Source of the DNA: Jaapia argillacea MUCL 33604
Taxonomy: Eukaryota > Basidiomycota > Agaricomycetes > Jaapiales > Jaapiaceae
Assembly: GCA_000697665.1 (NCBI GenBank)
Contig: KL197713.1
Location: 1,328,593 to 1,392,592 of the forward strand
Direction of reading: 5' to 3'
Length of the DNA stretch: 64,000 nucleotides
A program made the translations under genes and the position numbers. The notes beneath the pieces are model-generated. The model saw only the letters and a program-made list of their open reading frames with translations. It did no database searches and was not told the origin of the DNA. Position 1 is the stretch's first letter. Each line of letters starts with the position of its first letter. Below are positions 45,372-56,735 of the stretch, in pieces.

Positions 45372-46821
45372 CTATGACACAACCTCGTCCCGCAAAAGAT
45401 CCGCCAACAACATTGCCGAAGCCGAATCCATCACGCCATTCATATCGCCATCGAAATTTCCATTCTTCTCTTGATTCTCCTCTGGGTACGTCAACTGTCC
45501 GAGGGACTGTGAAAGTGCTTCGAAGGTGTCGGTCTCAGAATTGGCGAGATAATGGTAATATTCCTCATTGGTGGTGAACGGCTCCACATTCCTATCATGG
45601 ACGTTTGGCTCCAGTTTATTGTCGTTCACTCCCTCGCCGCCGTCAAGGCCTAAAATGGTGAGGGGTGAAGGGCCAGGTCCTGGGGAAGACCCGCTTGAGC
45701 TCGGCGACGACGAGTCAGACAACTCGGGCGGATAAAGCGATAGGGATAGGGAGAGCGGTGAGAGAGTAGCACTCTCTGCAAAGGAAGAAACACTCGTCGG
45801 ACTTGACCCGTGGCTCGAACCTAAGCTGAAGTGAGAGGATGTAGCGCTTGAAGGGCAGGACGATCCGCTGTCGTAATCGTTTTGAGTGTCCCGATAACAT
45901 TGGGCTGGTACCGAAAGGTATTGAGACATTGATTCGACAATGCTGATCGGCGCGGAGGGTATCGGGGTGGCTATTTGTGGGAGAGCCATCTGTGAGGAGT
46001 CTTTGGGTGAGGGAGGAGTATATCCAGTGATTGAGGTGTTTCGCTCCCAAGCTTCTCGGTGGGCTGCCAGATCGGATGTATCTGGACCGTCTGGGGGTGA
46101 GATGTCTGAATTCGAATCTCGCTTCTCGTGTCGACCTTTTGTGACCCCACGATTACGAGCCTCCCTGGAGGGAGCGTATGCGCAAACGAGTCCACGAGAA
46201 GAACACCGAGCACATGGAGATCCACCGGTACACTGAATTAATCAAAAAAATTAGTGGCTGACATGGCTCGAAGGTGCAAGAGGGTAATACCTTTGTCTTT
46301 CTTTCCCGACATTTCTCACAAGCTTGAGCGGTCCTTTGCCTCGCCGCAGGGGTAGGACTACGACAGAAAAAACTTGTGCCAACGTTTACAAAGCTTCCAT
46401 TAGGACCTCTCCCTTGACCCTGATGTTGTGGCCCGTATTGCTGGGATACAGGCGGGAATGCGGTGGCCGTCGCAGATATCCGCCTCTGCGAAATCAACTC
46501 GTCCAGATACGGCAGAAGGTGATGGTATGGCTGGCTTTGAGATTGCTGTTGATGTTGGTGGTGAGGCATGAACGAGGGATCTTGACCCGGCCACCCAGTG
46601 GGAGCGCTAGCCTGCCTTTGACGCTGGGGCGGGTGGTACATGGCTGACTGGGACTGCATGTATTGCGGGTAAATGTCTTGGGGATGGGCGGGCATCCGCA
46701 TTTGGTTCTGTTGCGTGGGTGGAGGAGACGTATGAATCGGTCGAGCGTCGAGTGGAAGGATAGGCTTGGAGCCGTACGTCCCAGGAAATGTGGCTGGTGA
46801 TTCGGTACGGAAGTAATCCAT
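45372..46821 (-). CDS. Zn2Cys6 transcription factor
   Basis: Fungal binuclear zinc-cluster regulator. Exon 1 begins MDYFRTESPATFPGTYGSKP and is rich in Pro, Gln and His. It ends with the first half of the cluster, AQACEKCRERKTK. A single intron (GTATTACC donor) separates it from CTGGSPCARCSSRGLVCAYA. Together these give C-x2-C-x6-C and C-x2-C-x6-C. The C-terminal part is Ser/Pro-rich (SLSLSLYPPELSDSSSPSSS). It ends with the acidic stretch TNEEYYHYLANSETDTFEAL and LLADLLRDEVVS, a possible activation region. No fungal-TF middle homology region was seen. About 460 residues. The intron inside the cluster is common in such genes. Target genes are unknown. Confidence 0.85.
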
Positions 46822-48769
46822 TCGGATGAACGATAGTGGGAAAGCAAGTTCACGACAATGAAGTGACGAGAAAGCGACAAATAACTGAGAGCTGAGAGAT
46901 TTGGTGCAAGTAAATGTGACAGCTGATAAAAGTCGACAAGCAAAGGAGATAACCTGGAGGCTGACGAGGACTCCGGGTTAAATACCAAATGGGAGTTTGA
47001 GAGCAGACTGGTGGACTTGGGCGCCCGAAAGTGACGGGTGATTCAGAAATGGGAGGCTATCCCCGGTTTGTATCGTGGATGGTTCGGGTACTATCTCGTA
47101 TGTTTCAAGACGCAAGAGAGCACAGACTTCGGGAGAAGATGAATTCGAGAAACGAGACGGTTATAAGCAATGAGATTCCAAGCCCGTAGCCACTGCGCTT
47201 CACTCCACATCCAGGATGACGAAGAACAGAGTCGATCGGTTGGCTGTACCGCGATCGGCAGTTTGCCCAGATTAGATTCTCTTGGTCACCACTGCAAAAC
47301 TCGATCGTGTAGCTGAGATGACGAGGGCGCGGTTAATCATCGAAACTTACAGCTCGGACATGAATGGGTGATTGCAAGTACAACGGTTAGAACGCAGCCA
47401 AAGCGAGCCGTAGGTAGCCAGCAATTAATGTGAACACCGGGCATACAGAGGACCGGAGAAAAATATGCTTAGAGCCCTGGAATCTTGGTCGATGAGCGGC
47501 AATGCAACGCAAACGAGAATGGAGGCCGATGGATGGAGCGCGATGGCACCGGTGTCCCGTCACCCATCACAGTTGTGACATTCACCAAGACCGTGACTGA
47601 TCCGGTCCCAGCTCCGAGTCGGACACCATACTTTGGACTTTCATTTGCTACCGTCCAGCACTGCTCGTTCAATTGAACCCGTTCCTTTCGCCGTCTTCTC
47701 GCGGAACCATTTCTCCTTTGAATCTGAAAGCTAGTTGTCACCATATGTGTACACCGCAGGGAGGAGACCCCCTCCGAGATGGAGATGTCCTCTCGGAAAA
47801 TGCGGTGGACGATTCATGAACACCTTTCCTTGGCGAGTTGCGACCCAGTGGCAGTGTGTCCTCCGAGCGTGAGTGTTCGCTGGATATTCTTGGCGCGTAC
47901 CAACATACCCCTGTGCAAGGCTATGGGTGACAGTCTCGGCATGCTTCAAGAGTTGATGCGTTCTCTTTTTATCTGTTGTCTCTGGTTCATTGTATCAAGC
48001 TGGTTGATAATGTCTCATGTGAGGTGGCCACCATCTCGTCAAGGCGATGGTGTGCCAATGGACGTCATACATCGCTGGGCGGGTACGAGTATTACTTGTA
48101 TGCATCTTAGTTGTCTGCAAGTTTTGCTTCCGACACCCCTATTCACTGACCCTCCATCTGATATCAGGGCCCAATACATCACAGGTAAAGCTTAACGGCT
48201 CGAACTCCATTCAGTCCGATGCTGAATGCCTTAAGGCATTCATCGTCTTCGGATATCCTCTCGCGTTTCTGAGTTCAAGGAGAACCGACCGAGAATGCTT
48301 CCGCCATTTCACTCGGAGCTTTGTCGCACATTCATCATGTCCCTCATTGGATTGGACAATCCCTTGATCGATGCAACGTCGGACAATATTTATTATAGTA
48401 GTAAGTGGTGCTGGTACATGTCAACTTAGTCGAAGCTACATGTAAGCTATTGCTACAGATTTCTTCTAAGCCATTAGTCCACACAATCGAGAGCTGGGCT
48501 GAGAGCGAGGAGTAGGGGGGTACCAAAGTAGAGGAAAGTAAGAGTGGGGAGCTAAGAGCTGGGGGTATACGAACAGAGAAAAATACAAGCCGATATGGTG
48601 GAGAGAGAGTTCGGAAGCCGAAGCGTTCATCCAGGTCGCTATATAGTCCAAGAGAGGAGAGAAGAGTGTACAAGCTCACAGGGTGCAAGGTCAAGTGATC
48701 CACGGGCCTCAAGCCCGTATAGTTCACCTCTGGATGATAGCAGGTGAACATACTTGCAGTGTGAATTAA
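46822..48769. other. 1.9-kb intergenic region
   Basis: Upstream of the zinc-cluster factor and downstream of the DUF6699-like gene. Frames at 47469-47744 (minus) and 47779-48195 (plus) start with ATG but have no motif or splice support. Regulatory content is not identifiable by eye. Confidence 0.4.
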
Positions 48770-49550
48770 TCACGCGCTGCGAGGGATGAACAAAACATCC
48801 CATCGGCCGGTAGAGCCATCAGCTCTAAGGCCTGCACACCAAGTGTTGGCGCCAAGGAAATCTACTCTCTTCACGCCATCTTGTCTAGTGGCGTCATCAC
48901 CACTTGTGCGGGCTTGGAAGCTTGCAGTGGCTGTTTGTTGAGCCGACTCTGAGAATTGGCTCTGCCATTCGGCTTGAGTCACTCGGCCGTTCATTTTGCT
49001 GTGGATTCTAACGAGTACATCGTACACTGTGACGCCGTTCGGGTTTTCAACTGTGAAGGACCATTGTGGGAGTTGGGGAACGTTGATGGAGAGACGGGTT
49101 GTTGGTGGGCGAGTAGCGAGCTCGGGCATGGGTGAGGTTGGATAGCGTACCATGAACGCCATGCGATTAATTGAGAGTAGGAGGTTGAAGAACATGGTGG
49201 GTGGGTGCCTAAGGACGAGGGCGGGATGGATCTCCATGAACGGGGTACGGATTGCTGTTGGGCTTTGAGGCGGGGTAGATAAACCATCTGAGGTGGAGAT
49301 GATGAGATGATAGAATCTTGCTAGAGTAGGAAAGGGAAAACTCACAAGTCGTAGTCGCCGGTAAGGATACCGGACCCATGCGAGGTGCACCTGGGGTCGA
49401 TGGACCATAACCAACCAAGGCATGTCCATGTGACGGAGGCGACAATGAGCCTGCCGACCACGGTGGGGACACGGTCTGTGAATTGCTGTGTGACTTTGCC
49501 GACACATAGCTATAACCGGTCGAGGAAGCAGCGTGACAAGGAGAAGTCAT
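48770..49550 (-). CDS. DUF6699-like protein
   Basis: Two-exon gene. Exon 1 is low complexity (MTSPCHAASSTGYSYVSAKS) up to VSLPATTT. A 62-base intron (GTGAGT to CCTCAG) joins YGLSTPPQSPTAIRTPFM. The domain part reads HPPTMFFNLLLSINRMAFMV, then ARPPTTRLSINVPQLPQWSF-like sequence (here ATRPPTTRLS), VENPNGVTVYDVLVRIHSKM, and VKRVDFLGANTWCAGLRADG, ending GRWDVLFIPRSA. The P-x-x-x-L-x-I ... W-x-F-x-V-x-N-P-x-G-V-T-V-x-D-V-L pattern and terminal R-x-D-F-L are those of the DUF6699 domain, expanded in Agaricomycetes and of unknown function. Stop TGA at 48770-48772. Confidence 0.7.
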
Positions 49551-50510
49551 TGTGATGGTTGAGTCAAGTTGTGAGAGGCGGGATGAGGATGTGGGGGTCC
49601 GTTGGGTTGTCCATCTTCGCTACCGACGGAGTGTTTTTATACGGTGAGTCCGAAAGAACCTGCACACAGCACCAAACTGCCTCTATCGCCAGGATCAACA
49701 ACCAAATATTCGAAACTGTCATAGCTGGCAGTGAGCGCAGGGGCGGGTGTGACCAAAGAAGCGGGAATCGAGTCATTCGGCAGTTCACATGGGCGGGAGA
49801 TGTCGCGCTTGTCACGGCGGTATCTAAATTAATATGTGGATTCTCCCACAGGAAGCGTCGGCAGTTACCAAATATAGAAGGAACTACCGGATTTGGGTAT
49901 GATAAGCCTGCCCTGCGCGCTTCACCGACGTCGGGCATTTGATGGAACGGACACGTTGTCGATGGGTCCCGCCCCTGCTTCCGAGCTAAATCGTATTGGG
50001 GGTGTCTGGATTGCCCATGCTCCTTCATCATTCCTCGTGTTGTGTCTTCCTCCTTCTCCGCTGTCTACGATGGGCGCTGCGTCCTTGTCGGCGATCTCCA
50101 CTAGTGCGGGGCCTCGTTTCATGTCTACCGACTCCTCTGCTTCTCCTCACAGCCTTGATCATATGATCCAAGTGTCCTGGTTTGCTCAGAATTCAACAAA
50201 CTTCTATCTCAGCGACCGTGGTCAGAAGGGCATGGTAAATGCAGGCTAACCCTGTCTCGTCACCGAGGCATCAAGCTCCTCCAGAGCACCAACTTGGCGA
50301 TCCGGGCTTGCGTTTGCTCCGAGCTGTGCACGGATATCTGATTGGGCCACTCCAAACATCGACTTTCGGTCATAAAAGGCTTGGGGCGAGCTCTTTTCCA
50401 TTGCAACACAAACCTTCCCCTTCGGGTACACACAAGCCTTCTAGCATCTCTCCCATCGTTGCTCACCTAGTCACATTACAGTGTTACAATCAACCCGCCC
50501 AGCTCAGGAT
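49551..50510. other. Divergent intergenic region
   Basis: 960 bases between the DUF6699-like gene and the PLC-like gene. Small open frames only; no element recognised. Confidence 0.4.
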
Positions 50511-52061
50511 ATGTCCGTTGATCTACACAACCTCAGAGACCAGGCTGCTAAAGCCGTCGTCCCTAATATCAAACCCAACGACATAACATCCAAATTGGGC
50601 AATCTCAGCAAAGGGTTAGATATCTGGACTTATCTCGAGGATCCAGTCACTGTAGAGCTTGTGTTTCGCGGTAGTCACCATTCGGTCACGCGAGACTACA
50701 CCAGCAACTTCTCGACCAGCGATTCCTTGACCCATGTCGAGTTCGGTTTAGCTGATGAAACCGCAGACCTCTTCGTAAAGGTGACTATCTCCCAGTCAAG
50801 CCCCAGTTTGACACGACCTAATCTTTGTGTGATACAGGTCGCAGGCGCCACAATCAAACAGTTCTCAATTGAAGTGGGAGTCATACTTCCTTCGCTCGAT
50901 ACCGATATTCCACCTGTTCGTGATGGAGCGAGCATCCGTGCTCAAGGATACGCTATCTCCATCGGCATATACGAAAACATCTCCATCGGTCAGCGCCACC
51001 AGCTTTTCCTAAACGTGACCAAGTTACACACGGACTGGATGGGGACTCTCCCTGGTTATTGTCCATTCTGGGTCCTCTGCCTCCCAGGAGCCCACGACGC
51101 AGGATGTAACACCCTCGAAGGTCTTGATGAGATCGGGAACAACCTCAATCTCCTCGCACCTTTCCTTGCGGCCTTCAAACTTTCCGTTCTTACGGGGTTG
51201 GATGATGTCACAACCCAGATGTCTGTCAGTACCTGGGAGAAGTTCGTGATATGGCTTGGCGGGTTGACTCAGAAGGATACGACGACAGCTATGCTCGAAA
51301 TGGGCACCCGTTTCTTCGATTTCCGTCCCGGCTTCTCAGTTCAACCCCTGCCTGCTCTCGGCATGACCGAGATCCGTCACCAACACGCCGTCGTTCCGGG
51401 TCAGCAGTGGAAGGACTTTTTGGTGGAGATATTTCAATTCCTTGCCGCTCATCCAAAGGAGATCGTTCAAGTTAGCGTGACGAGTAATGGGTTCGTGAAC
51501 TCAGCGATGGTGCCGAGCGCTTCGGACTTGGCACAAGTCATGTCTGAAGCGAGGCAAGTTGCAGGAGTTGGAGCTTCCATTGGGTGTGTTGGCCCAGAGG
51601 TGTTCTCGCAAACCCTCGACCAACTTTGGAGCTCTAATAATCGCCTCATCCTTACCGACTCCAACCACGGACCCGGGATCAGCAATCTTGACGCGTGGAA
51701 CCCCACTGCATGGGCAACGGTGGATCCTCAAACGCTAAAGGATGCCTACATCGCCGCTCTTACACCCAACAATCAGATCGGGAAGGACGAGACGGTATAT
51801 CAAGCGCAGGGTACAGCGACTGACAAATTGAAAGGGCCTGCTGTCCTCCTCGCCAACGATTATAACTTGCCCCTCGTTCGTACCAAGGGGAATTTCAACG
51901 CTGTACTCCTTCCCTATATTCGAGACGTCCACTCCTCTACACTCAATCATAAGGAGCACCTCGTTCTGTTGGATGATTGGGTTGATGGATGTTTGACGGA
52001 CGTTGCCATCTCTATCACCCTTGACCGACTTGGTCGTATGGACAAGTTCGTTCCGAATTAG
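50511..52061 (+). CDS. PI-PLC X-like phosphodiesterase
   Basis: TIM-barrel protein of the PLC-like phosphodiesterase superfamily. The open frame is nearly intron-free, with start ATG at 50511 (MSVDLHNLRDQAAKAVVPNI); the frame extends upstream only with a GTG. The first part (about 190 residues) is a beta-rich domain without clear match. The catalytic part begins FWVLCLPGAHDAGCNTLEGL with the first catalytic His. MLEMGTRFFDFRPGF and MTEIRHQHAVVPGQQWKDFL carry the usual second His region. FLAAHPKEIVQVSV, NNRLILTDSNHGPG and HLVLLDDWVDGCLTDVAISI complete it. No signal peptide is visible. A 57-base segment, 50779-50835, with GTGACT/ATACAG borders is probably an in-frame intron. Substrate unknown. 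Confidence 0.8.
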   Translation: MSVDLHNLRDQAAKAVVPNIKPNDITSKLGNLSKGLDIWTYLEDPVTVELVFRGSHHSVTRDYTSNFSTSDSLTHVEFGLADETADLFVKVTISQSSPSLTRPNLCVIQVAGATIKQFSIEVGVILPSLDTDIPPVRDGASIRAQGYAISIGIYENISIGQRHQLFLNVTKLHTDWMGTLPGYCPFWVLCLPGAHDAGCNTLEGLDEIGNNLNLLAPFLAAFKLSVLTGLDDVTTQMSVSTWEKFVIWLGGLTQKDTTTAMLEMGTRFFDFRPGFSVQPLPALGMTEIRHQHAVVPGQQWKDFLVEIFQFLAAHPKEIVQVSVTSNGFVNSAMVPSASDLAQVMSEARQVAGVGASIGCVGPEVFSQTLDQLWSSNNRLILTDSNHGPGISNLDAWNPTAWATVDPQTLKDAYIAALTPNNQIGKDETVYQAQGTATDKLKGPAVLLANDYNLPLVRTKGNFNAVLLPYIRDVHSSTLNHKEHLVLLDDWVDGCLTDVAISITLDRLGRMDKFVPN

Positions 52062-52154
52062 ATACCCCAATACATTCGAGATTTCCTCCATTTCTTGATG
52101 GTATTGTACAATGTTTTTGTTTCTTAGTCCTTGAACACACTCCATCGAAGCCCC

Positions 52155-53860
52155 CTATGCCTTCAGCTCCTGGTTGAACTCTCGTCCAATCAACATGCGC
52201 CTGATCTCTTGCGTGCCCGCGCCAACAGCGTACAACCTGGAGTCACGAAGAATGCGACCCATTGGATAGTCTACAAGCGCAATTCATGAGAAACAGGTGT
52301 ATACGGCTGAGAGACGACGAACCATTGATATATCCATTTCCTCCTAGACATTGCATTCCCTCTAGGGCAATCTCGATGGATTTCTCCGTAGAGTAGAGGA
52401 TAGCACCGGCGCAGTCCTGAAGTTCCAAATGTTCATGAGAAGAACCGGGTTTGCGAAGGACATCAGACATACCCTTCTGCTAACCTGACCATTGTCACAC
52501 GCTCGAGCAACGGCATAGACATATGATCGACTGGCGTTCAGGCTCGTATACATATCCGCGATCTTTGCTGTTGTAGCAGAGGGAAATCAGTATTAGCCCC
52601 TGTCCTATCAGGTGCAGGTCTTACCTTGCATTAGTTGGAAAGTTCCAACTGGTTGTCCGAACTGTTTCCGGTCGTGGACGTACTCCACAGCATAGTCAAA
52701 TGCTGCTTGTGCTAAACTGTTGGTTGGAGAGGTGAGGTTGGTGTGCGTCCTATCAGGGATGCAGCGACGTACCCAAGAGGGCCACCGCTTAGCACCAGTC
52801 GCTCGAGATCTAGCCCAGACATCAACACGGCAGCTCCTCGATCGACCTCACCCAGGACGTTCTCTGCAAGATATCTACTCAGATTCGCCATGGTCAGAAA
52901 ACAGTGAACAAATCCCACCTGCTGGTACTTCGCAATTTTCAAAGACGAGTTCACAAGTATCGCTCCCTCTCATCCCGACTTTATCAAGTTTCTGGGCTGT
53001 TGAGAAACCCTTGAAGCCGTTCTCGATAATGAACGCTGTGATACCCTTCGAACCCTTCTCTGGTGAAGTCTTGGCATAGACCACGAGAGTGGAGGCAGTT
53101 GGACCGTTTGTGATCCTTCAAAAGCGAAAAAAAGTTTAGTTTCTGTGTCCTTCACGAGTTGACTGACGTACCAGAATTTGTTGCCATTCAACACATACCC
53201 CCCATCCACCTTTTCTGCCTTGAGCTTCATGCTAACAACGTCGCTACCGCTCCCAGGCTCACTCATAGCCAGCGAACCGACCTTCCTCCCCGACACTAGA
53301 TCAGGGAGGTACTTTTCCTTTTGCTTCTCGGTACCCCACCGATGAATCTGGTTGACACAGAGATTGGAATGAGCACCGTAGGATAGTGCGACTGATCCAG
53401 AGGCCCGTGAGAGCTCCTCCATTGCCAGAGTGTGGTGGAAGTAACCGAGGGAGAGACCGCCATATGCTGGAGAAACGGTCACCCCTAGAAGGCCCATACT
53501 CCCCATCTTCTCCCATAGGTCCTACAAAGGACGCCTGGTGAGACGACGATTATTAGGGGAAAGAAGGGTGATAGCTTACTGCCGGGAAGTTATTGCTCTT
53601 GTCGATTTCGGCGGCTCGAGGTGCTACCTCCTTCTGAGCGAATTCGATGACAGCATTCCTGAACTGGAGCGCGTTCAATCCATCGAACTTGGACAGAGAA
53701 GATACCAATCTACCTCTGATTGGTCCTCTGTTAGACTTGCAATGTCTATGTTGTAGAAGGAGGCGTTTCGCTGTTGCAGACGAGAACCAAGACCTCCCGT
53801 TCTGGATAATATGCGGCGAGAGGTGGGGAGGACAGATCTGAGACTGGTTGAGAGGGACAT
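52155..53860 (-). CDS. Isovaleryl-CoA dehydrogenase, mitochondrial
   Basis: FAD-dependent acyl-CoA dehydrogenase of leucine catabolism. [20 protein letters not shown] is a mitochondrial presequence. [60 protein letters not shown] and [20 protein letters not shown] are the N-terminal and middle domains. [14 protein letters not shown] holds the catalytic Glu in the position specific to isovaleryl-CoA dehydrogenases, while the usual acyl-CoA dehydrogenase site near the end is Ala-Gly-Thr ([12 protein letters not shown]). [20 protein letters not shown] and [13 protein letters not shown] end the protein, stop TAG at 52155-52157. About seven introns. The motif set argues for this enzyme over medium-chain types. 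Electrons would go to ETF. Confidence 0.93.
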
Positions 53861-54284
53861 TTTTGGGGTTGTTCGGTCGCACTTGGTTAAGTTGGCAATA
53901 GGATATGGGGGGAGACAGGAAGGGTTGAGAAATGGTTGAAGAAATAGGCTGCCCCTGCAAGTTCCGGCCAGCAGAATTCCGGGATCCGTTTCGAAATTCC
54001 ACCGCTTCCCCGCACTCCCCCACATCTGCTACGCCTCCCTTCTCCCTGCCCTCAATCTATGGGGTGGAATTTCAAACTGATTTACTTCTGTATAATCCTT
54101 GGCCATGGATTTTGTGATATAGCAGTACCTCTCAACTACGTCCGCTATCTTTCCTCCATCTGGATCAGTCGCTTTTTATGGCCCACCGCACGGTCAAATA
54201 CTGCGGCACAGGCTTTTATCTGTTTCTCTGACCGAGCTCCCAGTATAAAATGCATTCTATGCATAGACCGAGAGACTACGTATA
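53861..54284. promoter_or_regulatory. Divergent promoter, isovaleryl-CoA dehydrogenase / GNAT
   Basis: 424 bases between two start codons. A TATA box for the rightward gene lies at 54244-54250. Confidence 0.5.
54244..54250 (+). promoter_or_regulatory. TATA box of the GNAT gene
   Basis: TATAAAA 41 bases before the ATG at 54285. Confidence 0.6.
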
Positions 54285-54803
54285 ATGGAGCCCACCATTC
54301 GACCAGCTACCCTTCGTGATCTTGACCAGATCGTCCCTCTCTTTCTGGCATCTCTGGACACATCTCTCCCAGATGTCACGTTCTCCACTCGCCCCGAATA
54401 CGAACCACACAAAGTCTACGATGTCTTGAAGGCACGTCTTTTCGTAGACGATGGCTCCCCAGTTACAACCCACACATATGTCGTCGTTACTCCCTCTGAC
54501 ACCGAGGAGATTATGGGATACGCCACTGTCAAAATGACAGGTGGCCCAGGGAACGAATCTCCTGAACTCGATCATATATTTGTCAAGTCGGATTCAAAGG
54601 GAGCTGGGTTTGGGAGTCGGTTGATGAGGTATCTGCAGGCGGAATGGCCCAGAGGCTTGCGGGTGCATGTGTTCAAGCGTAACGAAGCAGGGATAGGATT
54701 TTACCGCAAGTGGGGTTTCACGTTAGTCGGGGAGGAGGAGCTCGTGAGTGAGAAGGAAATAGTTTGTATGATGAAATGGGAGTTGGAAGTTGAGGGCCGG
54801 TGA
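54285..54803 (+). CDS. GNAT-family N-acetyltransferase
   Basis: Single-exon protein of 172 residues. It starts MEPTIRPATLRDLDQIVPLF, the usual GNAT first strand and helix. EIMGYATVKMTGGPG and ELDHIFVKSDSKGAGFGSRL give the acetyl-CoA site (K-G-A-G-F-G variant of R/Q-x-x-G-x-G/A). VHVFKRNEAGIGFYRKWGFT is the N-E-x-x-x-x-F-Y-x-K-x-G-F motif of the family. It probably acetylates a small amine or protein N-terminus; the substrate is not evident. Convergent with the inositol kinase gene, 139 bases between stops. Confidence 0.85.
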   Translation: MEPTIRPATLRDLDQIVPLFLASLDTSLPDVTFSTRPEYEPHKVYDVLKARLFVDDGSPVTTHTYVVVTPSDTEEIMGYATVKMTGGPGNESPELDHIFVKSDSKGAGFGSRLMRYLQAEWPRGLRVHVFKRNEAGIGFYRKWGFTLVGEEELVSEKEIVCMMKWELEVEGR

Positions 54804-54942
54804 GATTTTAGAATGTGGTTAGTTTCGGGGCATTGGTCATGGATGTCTCTTGTATAACACGATCTCGGAGTGTTATACCTTCGAGCTTGATGAGAGAATG
54901 CTCGCCAGTATCCAGAAAGAATCAACTCTAGTCATTCCGATG

Positions 54943-56406
54943 TTAACATGTACTTGTGGGTTGAGCCCCATCAAGGCAAATACGCCTCTTCTCAGGCTCT
55001 ACCGCCCGATACATATCAACAATCGCCCTGTCCAACCTATCCCAAGCGGGGAACTTCCTAGTCGATTTCATGTCGAGGTCGATGATAGGGACAGGGCTGC
55101 TTCTCAAATCCTCGTCCACAGTAGATTTCATCGAGGCGGGAGAGAAAAGTGCAGGTCGGAGGATGATCGAACAATCTTTGAAGGTTGCAGATAGTAAGTA
55201 AGCAAGGGTGTAATACCGAGCAATGTCTGCAGTGACCGGCGGATTGGCGTGGTCCATTGAGGAGTGGGACTCGAGAAAGAGGTCGAGGAATGAGGAGTAT
55301 TCGGATATCGTTGGTTCAAGAAGTAGATTCGAGCTCCACCAGTCAGTGCGATCAGTGGCGTTGAGACGAGAATATAAACTTGAAAGCCCTTCGATGTCGA
55401 GGGCGTCAAGGCTTCGTTGGAGGGTAGAAAGAGTCGCGAGGACGGGAGTGGATTGGAGGATGGAAGTTATCGTTTGAATGAATGTGGATCGAACGTTTTG
55501 GACGTCGAGTTGATTGTGATCAAAGACTTTCCGGAGATTATCCATGGAAGTGTTCTAACAACCATACCCGAGGGGAAATATTTCAAAGTGAGCCAGATGA
55601 TCTGTACGGCGAATCCAAACACTTACATCATGTGGTTCGACGATCTCGCCTTCTACAAACACCTTTAGGTTATTGACGCGTCCCTTCTGATCTACCCAAG
55701 CATCCCAGAGACATCCTATCGCCTTCCCTATTCGATCAGGATCTCCAGAGAACAGATCTAACGGGCAATAAGCCTCCGCAGTTGCTTCGCCTCGGAGGGA
55801 CTTCAAGTGGGAATGCATGCAATATCGACATGTGGTCCTTTTAATAAGGAGACTTTCCGGGGAGAGATGCGAGGGAGAGGGGAGGAAGCCCCACTTCGGC
55901 TAGATGCGAGAAGGCAAGCTAGCTCAGAAGATTTCGAGTGAGAGCAGCTTGCAAAGACTTGCTTTGATTTCGACGGCCCAAGGTTCACTTCCAACAAGGT
56001 CAGTTCCGAGTATGGCCTTTCGTTTGGTTAAATCGATGTGGTCTTTCTCTCGTCTCCGGTATGGACGCGCTGCTTCGACGGCAGTTGATATTCTCGATAG
56101 CCAGTCAGCATCGACTGACACCGTTTGGAGACGGGGAAGGTAAGCTTGCGGGATGAGCCGATGGATGATCGTTTCCTGAAATTCTACCATGGGATCGTCT
56201 GGTTCTTCCCCACATGCCCGGGATGGCATAGGGTGAGCTGTGGAATTGGATCCGTCTCCAACAGATTTCCTCAATCGCAATACGGTCTTGTCGAATATTG
56301 GGTTCGGTGGACCCGAATATGACAGGACAACGGTGGCACCTCCCTCCGATATGTATTGCCAGTGTTCCGGCAAGGTTTGCGATATTTGAGGTGACGGTTG
56401 TGCCAT
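54943..56406 (-). CDS. Inositol-pentakisphosphate 2-kinase (IPK1 family)
   Basis: Kinase that makes phytate (InsP6) from InsP5. In fungi InsP6 supports mRNA export through Gle1. ATG at 56406 starts MAQPSPQISQTLPEHWQYIS, followed by the nucleotide loop EGGATVVLSYSGPPNPIFDK and VLRLRK. An exon ends EPWAVEIK. The next, after an acceptor ATCTAG, reads PKWGFLPSPSHLSPESLLIK and RTTCRYCMHSHLK, a family signature. AYCPLDLFSGDPDRIGKAIG and GRVNNLKVFVEGEIVEPHD follow. After an intron with a GTAAGT donor comes the last exon with ATFKDCSIILRP and VPIIDLDMKSTRKFPAWDRL, where the D-L-D lines up with the metal-binding Asp motif. Stop TAA at 54943-54945. Confidence 0.9.
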
Positions 56407-56735
56407 TGATGAGATGATTGGCGTGGGCGGGAGTACACTGTACAGAATTGAAGAAGAGGTATGACCAAAAGTGTGGAAGTGGATGTGGTCCGGCACATTC
56501 CGACTTCCACTTGGTGGCTCGCGGTGGCTCCAGTTCAACTGTTGTCCACCCGCCCTCCCGCCTCTTTCCTCTTTCGGATCCCGTCTCGGTGTGGAAGCGC
56601 ACTGAAGTTAGAGTTACAATGTTCCGCCTTGTCAATAAACACCACATCATGTCTTCTCGTGCTATTGATTCAGCCTTGCCAATGGCAGGTCTGTTTGGAC
56701 TGACTACGTGAACATACATCTGAGTACAACTATCT
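56407..56735. other. Intergenic, promoter of the IPK1-type gene
   Basis: 329 bases between co-oriented minus-strand genes. No element recognised, and no terminal inverted repeat for the transposase-like gene upstream. Confidence 0.5.
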
